From positions 1 through 22,059 of the forward strand of contig CAZIDW010000017.1 of the NCBI GenBank assembly GCA_964538225.1: a stretch of DNA of 22,059 nucleotides. The letters run 5' to 3'. The notes below the pieces were generated by a model, which searched no databases, was not told the origin of the DNA, and was given only the letters and a program-made list of their open reading frames with translations. This DNA is from JAFGCR01 sp964538225. Its GTDB lineage: Bacteria; Patescibacteriota; Gracilibacteria; UM-FILTER-43-11. Shown in pieces: positions 1 to 6,207 of the stretch. Both the position numbers and the translations under genes were made by a program. The number at the start of each line of letters is the position of its first letter. Within the stretch, counting starts at the first letter, position 1.

Positions 1-660
1 CGTCAATTGGATATTCGTCAATTTCAACCCGATGTTTTAATCGCCAGTTGCCAAAAAGGCGCTGACTTTGGCGGTCCGGTCGGTTTATTGGCTTTAGCTT
101 CCGATTTTACTGAAGATCGTCAGGGTTTAGGCAACTATGATGAGTCCGATCAGAGTAATTCCTATTTGCAGAATAACAAAGACGGGGAAATAGGCACTTT
201 AAACAAAGTCGACATGGCTCGGTTTGCTTATGGCATGAATCCGAAAGCACTCCGTTCTCTTAAAGACTCAAATGGCAATTTATTGCCGCCAGCATTATCC
301 ATGCCGGTTAGCGAACGCGAAAGAATAACAATAAATCTGTCTCGGAGATTTATTCAGTTAGTTCATGCTATTAATCAGGAAAACAAAGGCAGAATCAAAA
401 TCCTTTATCCGCGAGCTGCTCAAAAAAGTGATGTTTCAACAAAGCATTTGACTAATATCGTTGAATTGAAAATTACAGGGGTATCCAGTTCAGCGGTAAA
501 GACAGAGGCAGCTAAATACGGTGTTGCCATTCAGGATGATTATACAGACCCCGCTGAGAAAGGTGCCTCTTTCCGTGTCGCGTTTCATCCGTTTATGGGC
601 AATGACGCCATTATTATCTTTGGACATATTTTGGAAAAGTGCTGCACATTGGCCAAATAA
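1..660 (+). CDS. C-terminal part of a possible class V aminotransferase-like (fold type I PLP) protein
   Basis: The frame is open from base 1, so the gene starts upstream of the window and about 219 codons are visible. No database match is available. The layout resembles the C-terminal half of cysteine desulfurase/class V aminotransferases. Near the visible start is D-V-L-I-A-S-C-Q-K followed by GGPVG, which would match the PLP lysine loop (S/G-x-H/Q-K ... GGP-x-G). Next comes GEIGTLNKVDMARFAYG, reminiscent of the G-T-x-N segment in that family. The end reads FRVAFHPFMGNDA, like the final strand and helix of the small domain. The substrate cannot be read. TAA at 658-660 is followed by a T run (661-667). 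The methyltransferase begins 28 bp later and may be co-transcribed. The alternative is an unrelated hypothetical protein. Confidence 0.45.
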   Translation, partial: RQLDIRQFQPDVLIASCQKGADFGGPVGLLALASDFTEDRQGLGNYDESDQSNSYLQNNKDGEIGTLNKVDMARFAYGMNPKALRSLKDSNGNLLPPALSMPVSERERITINLSRRFIQLVHAINQENKGRIKILYPRAAQKSDVSTKHLTNIVELKITGVSSSAVKTEAAKYGVAIQDDYTDPAEKGASFRVAFHPFMGNDAIIIFGHILEKCCTLAK

Positions 661-688
661 TTTTTTTATTAATTAAAACCAAAAAACA

Positions 689-1546
689 ATGATAAAAAAA
701 CACGAAGCTTTAAAGCACCCCGATGCTTTACCTCCTAACCCATCAACCCAAATGACAACACTTGTACTCAATGTCCACCGCTTATTTCAAAAGCTGTTTG
801 GCAAAAAAGGCCGGCAGGCTAATGAGCTTGGCGAATATGAGGCCGAAAGTGTCCAAAAAACTTTGGACAACTCATATGTACCCAAGCCCATCCGGAACGC
901 CAGACAGATTCAGGATCGTATTCTTCAGGAGCGTTTTAGGGGAAGAAAGCTTACGATAGCTGATATCGGCTGTGGGGATGGCTATCACGCGGAAATGTTT
1001 GCGTCGGAATGCGCGTTTTATCATGGTTTTGAAATATCGCCTGAAATGGCTGATAAAACACGTCGCAGATGGTCAGAGCTTGGCTTTACTAACACGCGGG
1101 TAACTGAAGGCAATGCCGCTACGGCTGAATTGGAACCCAAGTCGTATGATGTGGTATGGAGTTTATATTTCACTTCCGGCAATTTCCGGGATGAATTTGA
1201 TGATATCCGACAATACGATGATGCTTATTTAGACAAAAATCCTGCTTTTATCCGCATTATTTCCAATTTTTACCAGGCCTTAAAGCCAGGCGGTAAATTG
1301 TTTTTAACGGTTTACAAAGACAGCCCGAAAACAGAGGCAACCCAGCGTAAGTTCTATAAACAAACAGGCCAGCAGGTCATAACCCCGTTAGGTTCACGCT
1401 TTGTCGCGACCAAAGAAAACTTCTGGTCAGTGCGCTGGACAAAAAGAAGTATGCTTTCCAATCTGAATGAATGCGGGGTTACCCCTGATCAAGTCCAGTT
1501 TAACGATTTAAATGAAGTCGCCTGGTTGGTCGAAATAACTAAATAG
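689..1546 (+). CDS. Class I SAM-dependent methyltransferase
   Basis: A 285-residue protein with a Rossmann-type methyltransferase core after about 85 N-terminal residues. Motif I is DIGCGDG (92-98), which binds SAM. The acidic residue closing strand 2 is E115 in FEIS, and motif IV is YDVVWSLYF (153-161). A late strand, LKPGGKLFLTVY, matches the usual post-III 'kPGG' element. The substrate is not evident: small molecule, lipid and protein remain possible. The start ATG at 689 has an A-rich leader and no Shine-Dalgarno sequence, as for most genes here. The gene lies 28 bp after the aminotransferase-like gene and converges on the TrmB-family regulator; the 51-bp gap holds a hairpin. Confidence 0.85.
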   Translation: MIKKHEALKHPDALPPNPSTQMTTLVLNVHRLFQKLFGKKGRQANELGEYEAESVQKTLDNSYVPKPIRNARQIQDRILQERFRGRKLTIADIGCGDGYHAEMFASECAFYHGFEISPEMADKTRRRWSELGFTNTRVTEGNAATAELEPKSYDVVWSLYFTSGNFRDEFDDIRQYDDAYLDKNPAFIRIISNFYQALKPGGKLFLTVYKDSPKTEATQRKFYKQTGQQVITPLGSRFVATKENFWSVRWTKRSMLSNLNECGVTPDQVQFNDLNEVAWLVEITK

Positions 1547-1568
1547 CATAGTTTCGTAATTCGTTTAT

Positions 1569-1609
1569 CGTAACTGGATGTTCGATCGAACCTCGAGTTA
1601 TGAGTTACG
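1569..1609. terminator. Hairpin between convergent genes (candidate bidirectional terminator)
   Basis: Arms CGTAACT (1569-1575) and AGTTACG (1603-1609) are exact inverted copies and enclose a perfect 12-bp palindrome, GTTCGATCGAAC (1580-1591). The right arm overlaps the last codons of the minus-strand regulator gene. It lacks a clean T tract, so termination is an inference from its place between converging genes. Its wording (CGTAATTCGT, CGTAACT) matches other intergenic repeats in this window. Confidence 0.4.
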
Positions 1610-2380
1610 TTTACGTTTATCCAGGCGGCCGGCTTCTTTCCAGGCTAACTCAAATGCCACCACCATCGCCCCATATACTTCCTGGCTTTCTATAATGATT
1701 CCCAGTTTTTCTTTTAGCGATGTAATGACCACTTTGTTATCGTAAAACTGTATTTCAGGTGTAAAAGAATATTGTTTGGCCGGTATCAGGCGGCTGTCGC
1801 GCCATTCTTTTTTATCGTGCCCGGTCTTTTCACGTGCCAGGGGAGTGTCCGGATGGATGGAGCGGATCATGATCTGGTTTTCCGTCCGTTTTTGATAATA
1901 AGTCTTAAAATATTCCGGAAGGACGCCATGCATAGCATCAAACGAGGCGAAGGATCGGATGGTCTCGCTGGAAGTCAGCGTGTCATCGTATACTTTTATT
2001 AGTCCGTCATTTCCCTCATAAAACGTCACTTTCGGTCTGGTGCTTTCCGGCCGGTACCGGGATCCCAGTTCGGCCATCACCTCATTCAGCTGACCGACTT
2101 TTTCATCGATGGCCGCGTTGGCATCTACGCGCTGGCGTTCCAGCAGGTTGATGAGATTTTGGGGTTCTTCAGGCGTGTAAAGCTGGGTGTTGGCGCGGGT
2201 GCTTTTTTTAATAAGCCCCTTATCCACCAGCTTATCCAGTAAAAAGCGTGTGGTGTTGCGGGGGATCTCTACTTTACGGGCGATCACCGAGGCGGGCTGG
2301 GTGCCAAGCTCTAAAGTAATCAAATAAACTTTAACCTCTTTTGGGTTGAGGCCGATGCTTTGCAGGACGTTTTTGATCAT
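1598..2380 (-). CDS. TrmB-family transcriptional regulator
   Basis: A 260-residue DNA-binding regulator. Residues about 1-80 form a TrmB-type winged helix: IGLNPKEVKVYLITLELG is the typical first helix, then PASVIARKVEIPRNTTRFLLDKL is the recognition region, and GLIKKSTRANTQLYTPE the wing. A helical linker (about 85-110) leads to a C-terminal effector domain with FYEGNDGLIKVYDDTL, the usual TrmB sensor signature. The ligand is unknown; characterised family members often bind sugars. The gene is divergent from the five-gene cluster at 2851-6207. Two TGACAA/TTGTCA inverted repeats in the shared control region suggest that it represses itself and the cluster. The start ATG at 2380 lies about 48 nt from its predicted transcription start. 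Confidence 0.85.
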   Translation of the reverse strand: MIKNVLQSIGLNPKEVKVYLITLELGTQPASVIARKVEIPRNTTRFLLDKLVDKGLIKKSTRANTQLYTPEEPQNLINLLERQRVDANAAIDEKVGQLNEVMAELGSRYRPESTRPKVTFYEGNDGLIKVYDDTLTSSETIRSFASFDAMHGVLPEYFKTYYQKRTENQIMIRSIHPDTPLAREKTGHDKKEWRDSRLIPAKQYSFTPEIQFYDNKVVITSLKEKLGIIIESQEVYGAMVVAFELAWKEAGRLDKRKRNS

Positions 2381-2410
2381 ATGACGAAGTTAAATGGTCA
2401 AACTTTATGC

Positions 2411-2429
2411 TGACAAACTTTGATTGTCA
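2411..2429. promoter_or_regulatory. Candidate operator 1, TGACAA-N7-TTGTCA
   Basis: A perfect 6+6 bp inverted repeat lies at the predicted start of transcription of the regulator. It shares both half-sites with operator 2 at 2491-2504. A partial direct repeat of the word CAAACTTT (2399-2406 and 2414-2421) is adjacent. The binding protein is inferred to be the adjacent TrmB-family regulator. Confidence 0.55.
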
Positions 2430-2434
2430 ATTAA

Positions 2435-2463
2435 ATTATAGCTTGAATAAAGCCAAAAGTCAA
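2435..2463 (-). promoter_or_regulatory. Promoter of the TrmB-family regulator
   Basis: On the minus strand, -35 TTGACT (2463-2458) and -10 TATAAT (2440-2435) are separated by 17 bp. The predicted transcription start near 2428 falls inside the inverted repeat at 2411-2429, the expected layout for autorepression. Confidence 0.7.
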
Positions 2464-2489
2464 TATTTTATGGGTTTGATTGAGTACTA

Positions 2490-2518
2490 TTGACAATCTT
2501 GTCATATCATATTATAAT
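2490..2518 (+). promoter_or_regulatory. Consensus sigma-70-type promoter of the five-gene cluster
   Basis: A perfect -35 TTGACA (2490-2495), a 17-bp spacer and a perfect -10 TATAAT (2513-2518). It points away from the regulator gene, and transcription should start near 2525. It is the strongest promoter match I see in the window, which fits a gene set that needs a repressor. Confidence 0.8.
2491..2504. promoter_or_regulatory. Candidate operator 2, TGACAA-TC-TTGTCA
   Basis: A perfect inverted repeat whose left half-site is five-sixths of the -35 box of the cluster promoter. Occupancy would block RNA polymerase. The half-sites equal those of operator 1, but the spacer is 2 rather than 7 bp. 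Confidence 0.55.
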
Positions 2519-2524
2519 AGTTCT

Positions 2525-2850
2525 CCACACTAAACAAAAAGCAAAAACATCTGATCTTTTACATCACTAATCACCCATCATTAATTAATCGTATGAGGAG
2601 GTGTGTGCAAATAGGAGGAGTACAAAAAGACTGCTTTTCCCGTGAACTTTCGTGAAAATCCCGCTAAGCGGGATGAAGAAAGGTATACCGGCTGACTGGT
2701 CAAAAATACTTATTCCTATCTAAATCCAGGTGAACCGTCATAATTTTTTAGGACAATCCGCCATCGGATTTAATGCCTATTTGTACACTTCTCCTCATAT
2801 TTCCCATCCCGAACTTGATTTGGGATTTATATTTCTTAACCCATATTATT
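2525..2850 (+). promoter_or_regulatory. Long structured 5' leader with a possible leader peptide
   Basis: About 325 nt lie between the predicted transcription start and the first cluster gene. Within it is a 20-codon reading frame (2593-2655, ATG to TGA) that begins ATG-AGG-AGG, so its start overlaps a perfect AGGAGG; a second AGGAGGAG lies at 2613-2620. Directly after its stop is the hairpin ATCCCGC-TAA-GCGGGAT (2658-2674), flanked by ACTTTC and GAAAGGT, which could lengthen the stem. A second hairpin, ATCCCGAA/TTTGGGAT with one G-U pair, is at 2806-2826. No known riboswitch class was recognised. Leader-peptide attenuation is one possibility; the reading frame may also be chance. Confidence 0.4.
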
Positions 2851-3126
2851 ATGGCTTTACATCTATCCGATGAATCGCCGGAGCCGAAAGCGGAAGTCGT
2901 TGATCTCAACATCGTCCGCCAGGTGCTCGCGGAACTGTTCGACCCGGAAAAAAACGAGACTAACCAGTTTGAACTGAATATTGCACAGCTGGAATCGTCT
3001 GTAGCTGACCCGTCGCTCATCCGCAGTATCGCGGCTCACGGCGCGTTCAATAACGAGGCTCCCAAGCCTCTGGATGCTTACCGCATCGTCAACCAAACCA
3101 TAAACCAAGGAGGAAACGCCGCTTAG
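2851..3126 (+). CDS. Hypothetical 91-residue acidic protein, first gene of the TrmB-flanked cluster
   Basis: I do not recognise this protein. It starts with ATG at 2851 (MALHLSDESPEPK). A longer in-frame start at 2773 would add 26 hydrophobic residues encoded by leader hairpin sequence, so I reject it. The body is soluble, acidic and probably helical: VVDLNIVRQVLAELFDPEK, then ELNIAQLESSVADPSLI and LDAYRIVNQTINQGG. There is no transmembrane segment and no cysteine motif. No Shine-Dalgarno precedes the start; TAACCC lies 8 nt upstream. It is followed by a hairpin with a T-rich tail before the next gene, so expression of this gene and of the rest of the cluster may be uncoupled. Confidence 0.6.
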   Translation: MALHLSDESPEPKAEVVDLNIVRQVLAELFDPEKNETNQFELNIAQLESSVADPSLIRSIAAHGAFNNEAPKPLDAYRIVNQTINQGGNAA

Positions 3127-3177
3127 GAAACGGCATAACATAAAAACCAAAAATCAAATCATCCATTAACCAAGGGG

Positions 3178-3215
3178 GTCCTGTGCCGGAGGGCGCAGGA
3201 CTTCCTTTTATTTAT
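3178..3215 (+). terminator. Intra-cluster hairpin with T-rich tail (attenuator or terminator)
   Basis: The 10-bp stem GTCCTGTGCC/GGCGCAGGAC (3178-3187 and 3192-3201, one G-U pair) has a GGAG loop and is followed by TTCCTTTTATTTATT. It sits between the first and second cluster genes, so it may set their ratio by partial termination. Confidence 0.6.
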
Positions 3216-3232
3216 TAACTTTATTAATCAAT

Positions 3233-3934
3233 ATGAATAATCCAAACAAACTTAATGAAATTTCTCAGGAAACCCCCGCCAGCTGTCGAAATGACATTGT
3301 CGAGGTTCTTAAAAAAACCAAAAAAATAACCATAAAAGCGATCGCCGATGAACTTGGCCTGAAAGAGGAAGAAAAAGAACTTCCCAATGGCAGAAAAGTG
3401 AAATCTATTAATTGGCTTCCGGACCATTTGGAGTCAGTTTATAAAGCGGTGAACCGCTTGCGGGCTGAGAGCAATATCGGCAAAGACGATAATGTGGTGA
3501 TCGATGGCGCCTGCCCGACCTTTTTATTGCCCACTATTTCGCATGCTTTTCATCCTGCCTGTACAAGCGTTTCTTATCCGCAGGGCGGGGAAGGAGCAGC
3601 CCTTCCTCTTTCCGGTGTTTCTGCAGAAGGGGAGGGGCAGGCAGATGATGTGAGTTTTAATGTTGAGGAGAAAGACGCTGTTGTTGTGGTAGAACTTTCA
3701 TTATCCCATCCGCAAATCGATGTGCAGGCTGCATTGCAAAGTTTAGTGGCTCCTGCTGTTCCTCATGGCAAGGGTGTTTTGATCACAGGGCGCGGTCCGG
3801 TGGCTTTGGCCACCGCTTTAGCGGAAGCTTATGCGCATAAAGCTCCTTTTGTGGCAAATTTCATTCCCGGAAAGGGATATGTTGTCACTATCTCGCATGA
3901 TTCAAAAAACCCGTTGGGAAAACTTTTGGACTGA
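3233..3934 (+). CDS. Csx3/Crn3-like domain protein with an apparent degenerate second copy
   Basis: A 233-residue protein. Residues about 148-233 resemble the CRISPR-associated Csx3 (Crn3 ring nuclease) fold: hydrophobic strand VVVVELSLSHP, then G-VLITGRGP (182-189), LAEAYAH with H202, APFVA, a loop FIPGKG, and YVVTISHD with S221-H222. As I recall the family, G-R-G/L-P, a His after the helix and a terminal S-H are conserved, and the loop normally reads D-P-R-L-G; here Asp and Arg are missing. Residues 87-125 (VVIDGACP, then ISHAFHP) look like a degenerate second copy. The N-terminal 80 residues look helix-turn-helix-like (VLKKTKKITIKAIADELGL). Known Csx3 proteins degrade cyclic tetra-adenylate; activity here is doubtful without the loop Asp. 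The linker at 117-140 is Gly/Ala/Glu rich. Confidence 0.55.
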   Translation: MNNPNKLNEISQETPASCRNDIVEVLKKTKKITIKAIADELGLKEEEKELPNGRKVKSINWLPDHLESVYKAVNRLRAESNIGKDDNVVIDGACPTFLLPTISHAFHPACTSVSYPQGGEGAALPLSGVSAEGEGQADDVSFNVEEKDAVVVVELSLSHPQIDVQAALQSLVAPAVPHGKGVLITGRGPVALATALAEAYAHKAPFVANFIPGKGYVVTISHDSKNPLGKLLD

Positions 3935-3959
3935 ATTTATTTTTCTAACCTTAATCATC

Positions 3960-4739
3960 ATGACTAAAAACAAATCTGAAATACCTGAAACGTCTTTACC
4001 GGAAATTCCTGATGCCAAAGAATCTCTTATCAGTCATCAGCGCAATCATATTTACCGTATTTTCACGATTGCTAACGGCGATGTGTCCGAAGGAAGCCGT
4101 GTCGATACGCTGAAGCTGAAAGGGGCTGGCATTGAAATACCTGCGGTTATAGTGGGGGAGAGCGGGCGGGGGCGGCAACAGGGTGTACTTCCTGTCAGCT
4201 TACCGGATGGCGACTATAAAAAATGGAAAGAAGGTGAAAAAGTCATTATCCATTCCGCTACAATCGGCAGTACAAGAGCCGGTAAACCAAAATTGTTTGC
4301 CTCCGGCCACCCGAACGCCAGTGACCATATTATTGCAGTTCTTCGTACGCCGATTGGTTATCGTGGGGGGAATAGCCATACAGGAGATCGTGCCGGCTGG
4401 AAATGCCGGTCTATTGGATGTGAGGCTTTTACAGAGGGACCCGTTAACATTCCGGATGTTTGCCCCGATTGCGGAAAATCCGGCTACTGGGATGGCCCAA
4501 GTCTTTATTTCAGTGAGTTTCCCGGAGAGGCGCTGGCTGAAGGGGGTATTGCGCAAGGGGCTGCCGGCCGTGCCGGCAGCGGCGCTCAGCAGATAGCCAT
4601 TATCCCGAAAGACTCAGTATTTCGCACAGGTTATTCAGGGCGTCGTTACGGCGCTCCGCCTGCCCATTATTATTTATGGAATGGCCAGAGTTTACTTTCC
4701 GCCACATGGGAAGAACGGGCCGTTTCCGATATTTTTTAA
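3960..4739 (+). CDS. Hypothetical protein with a four-cysteine zinc ribbon
   Basis: I do not recognise this family. The 259-residue protein starts with ATG at 3960; an open upstream extension to 3831 overlaps the previous gene and is rejected. Features: a disordered acidic start; a beta-rich part with RVDTLKLKGAGIEIPAVIVGE and VLPVSLPDGDYKKWKEGEKV (about 48-95); then a zinc ribbon with C149, C154, C168 and C171 (CRSIGC and CPDCG); a small-residue loop, GGIAQGAAGRAGSGAQQ (195-211); and a Tyr/Trp-rich end. There is no signal peptide or membrane segment. It lies 25 bp after the Csx3-like gene and 19 bp before the next gene, so one transcript is likely. The zinc ribbon suggests nucleic-acid or protein binding, but that is inference. 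Confidence 0.6.
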   Translation: MTKNKSEIPETSLPEIPDAKESLISHQRNHIYRIFTIANGDVSEGSRVDTLKLKGAGIEIPAVIVGESGRGRQQGVLPVSLPDGDYKKWKEGEKVIIHSATIGSTRAGKPKLFASGHPNASDHIIAVLRTPIGYRGGNSHTGDRAGWKCRSIGCEAFTEGPVNIPDVCPDCGKSGYWDGPSLYFSEFPGEALAEGGIAQGAAGRAGSGAQQIAIIPKDSVFRTGYSGRRYGAPPAHYYLWNGQSLLSATWEERAVSDIF

Positions 4740-4758
4740 TTCCTAATTTTTACTAACC

Positions 4759-5412
4759 ATGTCTGAAAAATTACACCAATATGAAGAATATGATGAATCG
4801 GTCCGGCCTGCCGGCCGCAACCGCGTTCGCTGGACGCTCAACCGCAAACATATTCCTAAAAAACAAGTCGGCAAAAGGGCTGATCGGTTCAGTAAACACA
4901 AAAAAAATATAGAAGGGGATGTGTGCCGTGTGGACGGCCGGCAGTATCTCATCACGGAACGGGATGACGTGTACAATTTTGAAACCGGCCAAAAGATCAC
5001 TGATCCGGATTTAATTATCCGTGTAATCGGCGCGGATGACGATTGTGTTCGCCAGCGTCAGGATGAAGCGGGATATGATGAACTGAATTATTTACTGGAC
5101 ATGGAAGAAGATGGATATATTGAAAAACATGTCGATGAGGTGGCTAAGGCTTTGCATGAAGCAGACCCCGTTACCAGAGAGATTTTATGTTGGCATCTTG
5201 AATATGAGCATGGACAGATCCGTTCTGTCGAAAAAAAGGGAATTACCTTTTATCAGGTAGGGCATAATGCGTCTCATGAATTTTACGCTGGCGCAAAAGA
5301 AGGCAGAAAATATAAATATACTGTTGGCGAAGACTATGATGAAGAAGGGAATTTTTGTCCGGATGAGCAGATTTATGAAGTGGAGGAGTGGGGATATATG
5401 GGGCATTTTTAG
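4759..5412 (+). CDS. Hypothetical 217-residue charged protein of the TrmB-flanked cluster
   Basis: I do not recognise this protein. The N-terminus is basic (about residues 15-50: RPAGRNRVRWTLNRKHIPKK and KRADRFSKHKKN), then a short beta segment VCRVDGRQYLITERDDVYNFETG and DLIIRVIGADDD. An acidic helical middle follows (ELNYLLDMEEDGYIEKHVDEVAKALHEADP), and the end is rich in Tyr, Glu and Gly (YTVGEDYDEEGNF, EVEEWGYMGHF). The basic start could bind nucleic acid. No membrane segment is present, and its cysteines are scattered. ATG follows directly after TACTAACC with no Shine-Dalgarno. It is probably co-transcribed with the zinc-ribbon gene 19 bp upstream. Confidence 0.6.
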   Translation: MSEKLHQYEEYDESVRPAGRNRVRWTLNRKHIPKKQVGKRADRFSKHKKNIEGDVCRVDGRQYLITERDDVYNFETGQKITDPDLIIRVIGADDDCVRQRQDEAGYDELNYLLDMEEDGYIEKHVDEVAKALHEADPVTREILCWHLEYEHGQIRSVEKKGITFYQVGHNASHEFYAGAKEGRKYKYTVGEDYDEEGNFCPDEQIYEVEEWGYMGHF

Positions 5413-5432
5413 TTTCTAATTTATAAAAAATA

Positions 5433-5441
5433 TGCTATAAT
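5433..5441 (+). promoter_or_regulatory. Extended -10 promoter for the last cluster gene
   Basis: TGC-TATAAT is an extended -10 (TGn at 5433-5435, TATAAT 5436-5441) with no convincing -35. Transcription would start near 5448, giving a leader of about 19 nt before ATG 5467, so the last gene may also be expressed without the cluster promoter. Confidence 0.5.
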
Positions 5442-5466
5442 TATATATTAATATTATTATTTTATT

Positions 5467-6207
5467 ATGAATATTATGAAAAATACACTAAATGAAACAT
5501 TACAGTCACCTGTGTCAGACATCGTTGAAAGCGTGGAGCAATTATCTACAGATAAACAAATCACACGTGATCAGGAGCGTATAGTTACTGCTGTTTTACA
5601 GGATCCTGAACAGGCGATGTTAATCAATCGATTGGTTAATCAGGGGTCTGATCCGGAATCGCTTCGCAAAGTAAATCCAGATGCTTTTAAACGCATTGCT
5701 GATACTATTGGACTTTCGGAAGAAGAGGCGGTTAAAGTGATTCAAAAAGCCCATCATCTCGGGCCAGCGGTTTTGGAAGATGGTGGTCGTGATGAGATTT
5801 TATGGTTGCTCATTGCTTCTATCTCTGCAGATGAATCAGCTAAGCGTAATCTTGCTGATCGCTTAGTTCAATTCGGGCAAGCTATTGAACGTATGAATCA
5901 AATGGCAGATAAGACCGATGAAGATTTAAGGGCACAGGCGCTTAACTATAAAACTGAGATTCTGGAGAAAATTAAGCCGATTAGCCATACACCAAATGGT
6001 GTTCCGATTTATAATAAAGATTTAGGATTTTTTGCTGCTTATCGTTCTGGTATTCAGGCCGCGATTGTTCAGGCTAATGATGGATATGACGCTGTTGGAA
6101 CAACGCCTGATACAACACTGGCGGAACAGGGATTATCTATTGAAAAAGAAATCAGTCCGCATTTTGGACTGAATTTTACGAACATCACAGAAAGAAAAAA
6201 CAAGTAA
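5467..6207 (+). CDS. Hypothetical 246-residue helical protein, last gene of the cluster
   Basis: I do not recognise this protein. It is soluble and almost wholly helical by composition, with no cysteine: TRDQERIVTAVLQDPEQAMLINRLV (with ordinary helix breaks), FKRIADTIGLSEEEAVKVIQKAHHLG (about 75-100), then LIASISADESAKRNLADRLVQFGQAIERM. The C-terminal quarter is less regular (HTPNGVPIYNKDLGFF, GYDAVGTTPDTTLAEQG). ATG 5467 and ATG 5476 are both possible starts; neither has a Shine-Dalgarno. It follows an AT-rich gap with its own extended -10 promoter. Its TAA (6205-6207) touches the TAA of the convergent epimerase gene (6210-6208 on the minus strand), leaving no room for an intergenic terminator. 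Confidence 0.65.
   Translation: MNIMKNTLNETLQSPVSDIVESVEQLSTDKQITRDQERIVTAVLQDPEQAMLINRLVNQGSDPESLRKVNPDAFKRIADTIGLSEEEAVKVIQKAHHLGPAVLEDGGRDEILWLLIASISADESAKRNLADRLVQFGQAIERMNQMADKTDEDLRAQALNYKTEILEKIKPISHTPNGVPIYNKDLGFFAAYRSGIQAAIVQANDGYDAVGTTPDTTLAEQGLSIEKEISPHFGLNFTNITERKNK

Noticed and set aside
2773..2850. Upstream start for the first cluster gene
   Set aside because: The extra 26 residues are hydrophobic and encoded by leader hairpin sequence; ATG 2851 begins an ordinary soluble protein.
3831..3959. Upstream start for the zinc-ribbon gene
   Set aside because: It would overlap the Csx3-like gene by about 100 bp in another frame; ATG 3960 follows that gene directly.
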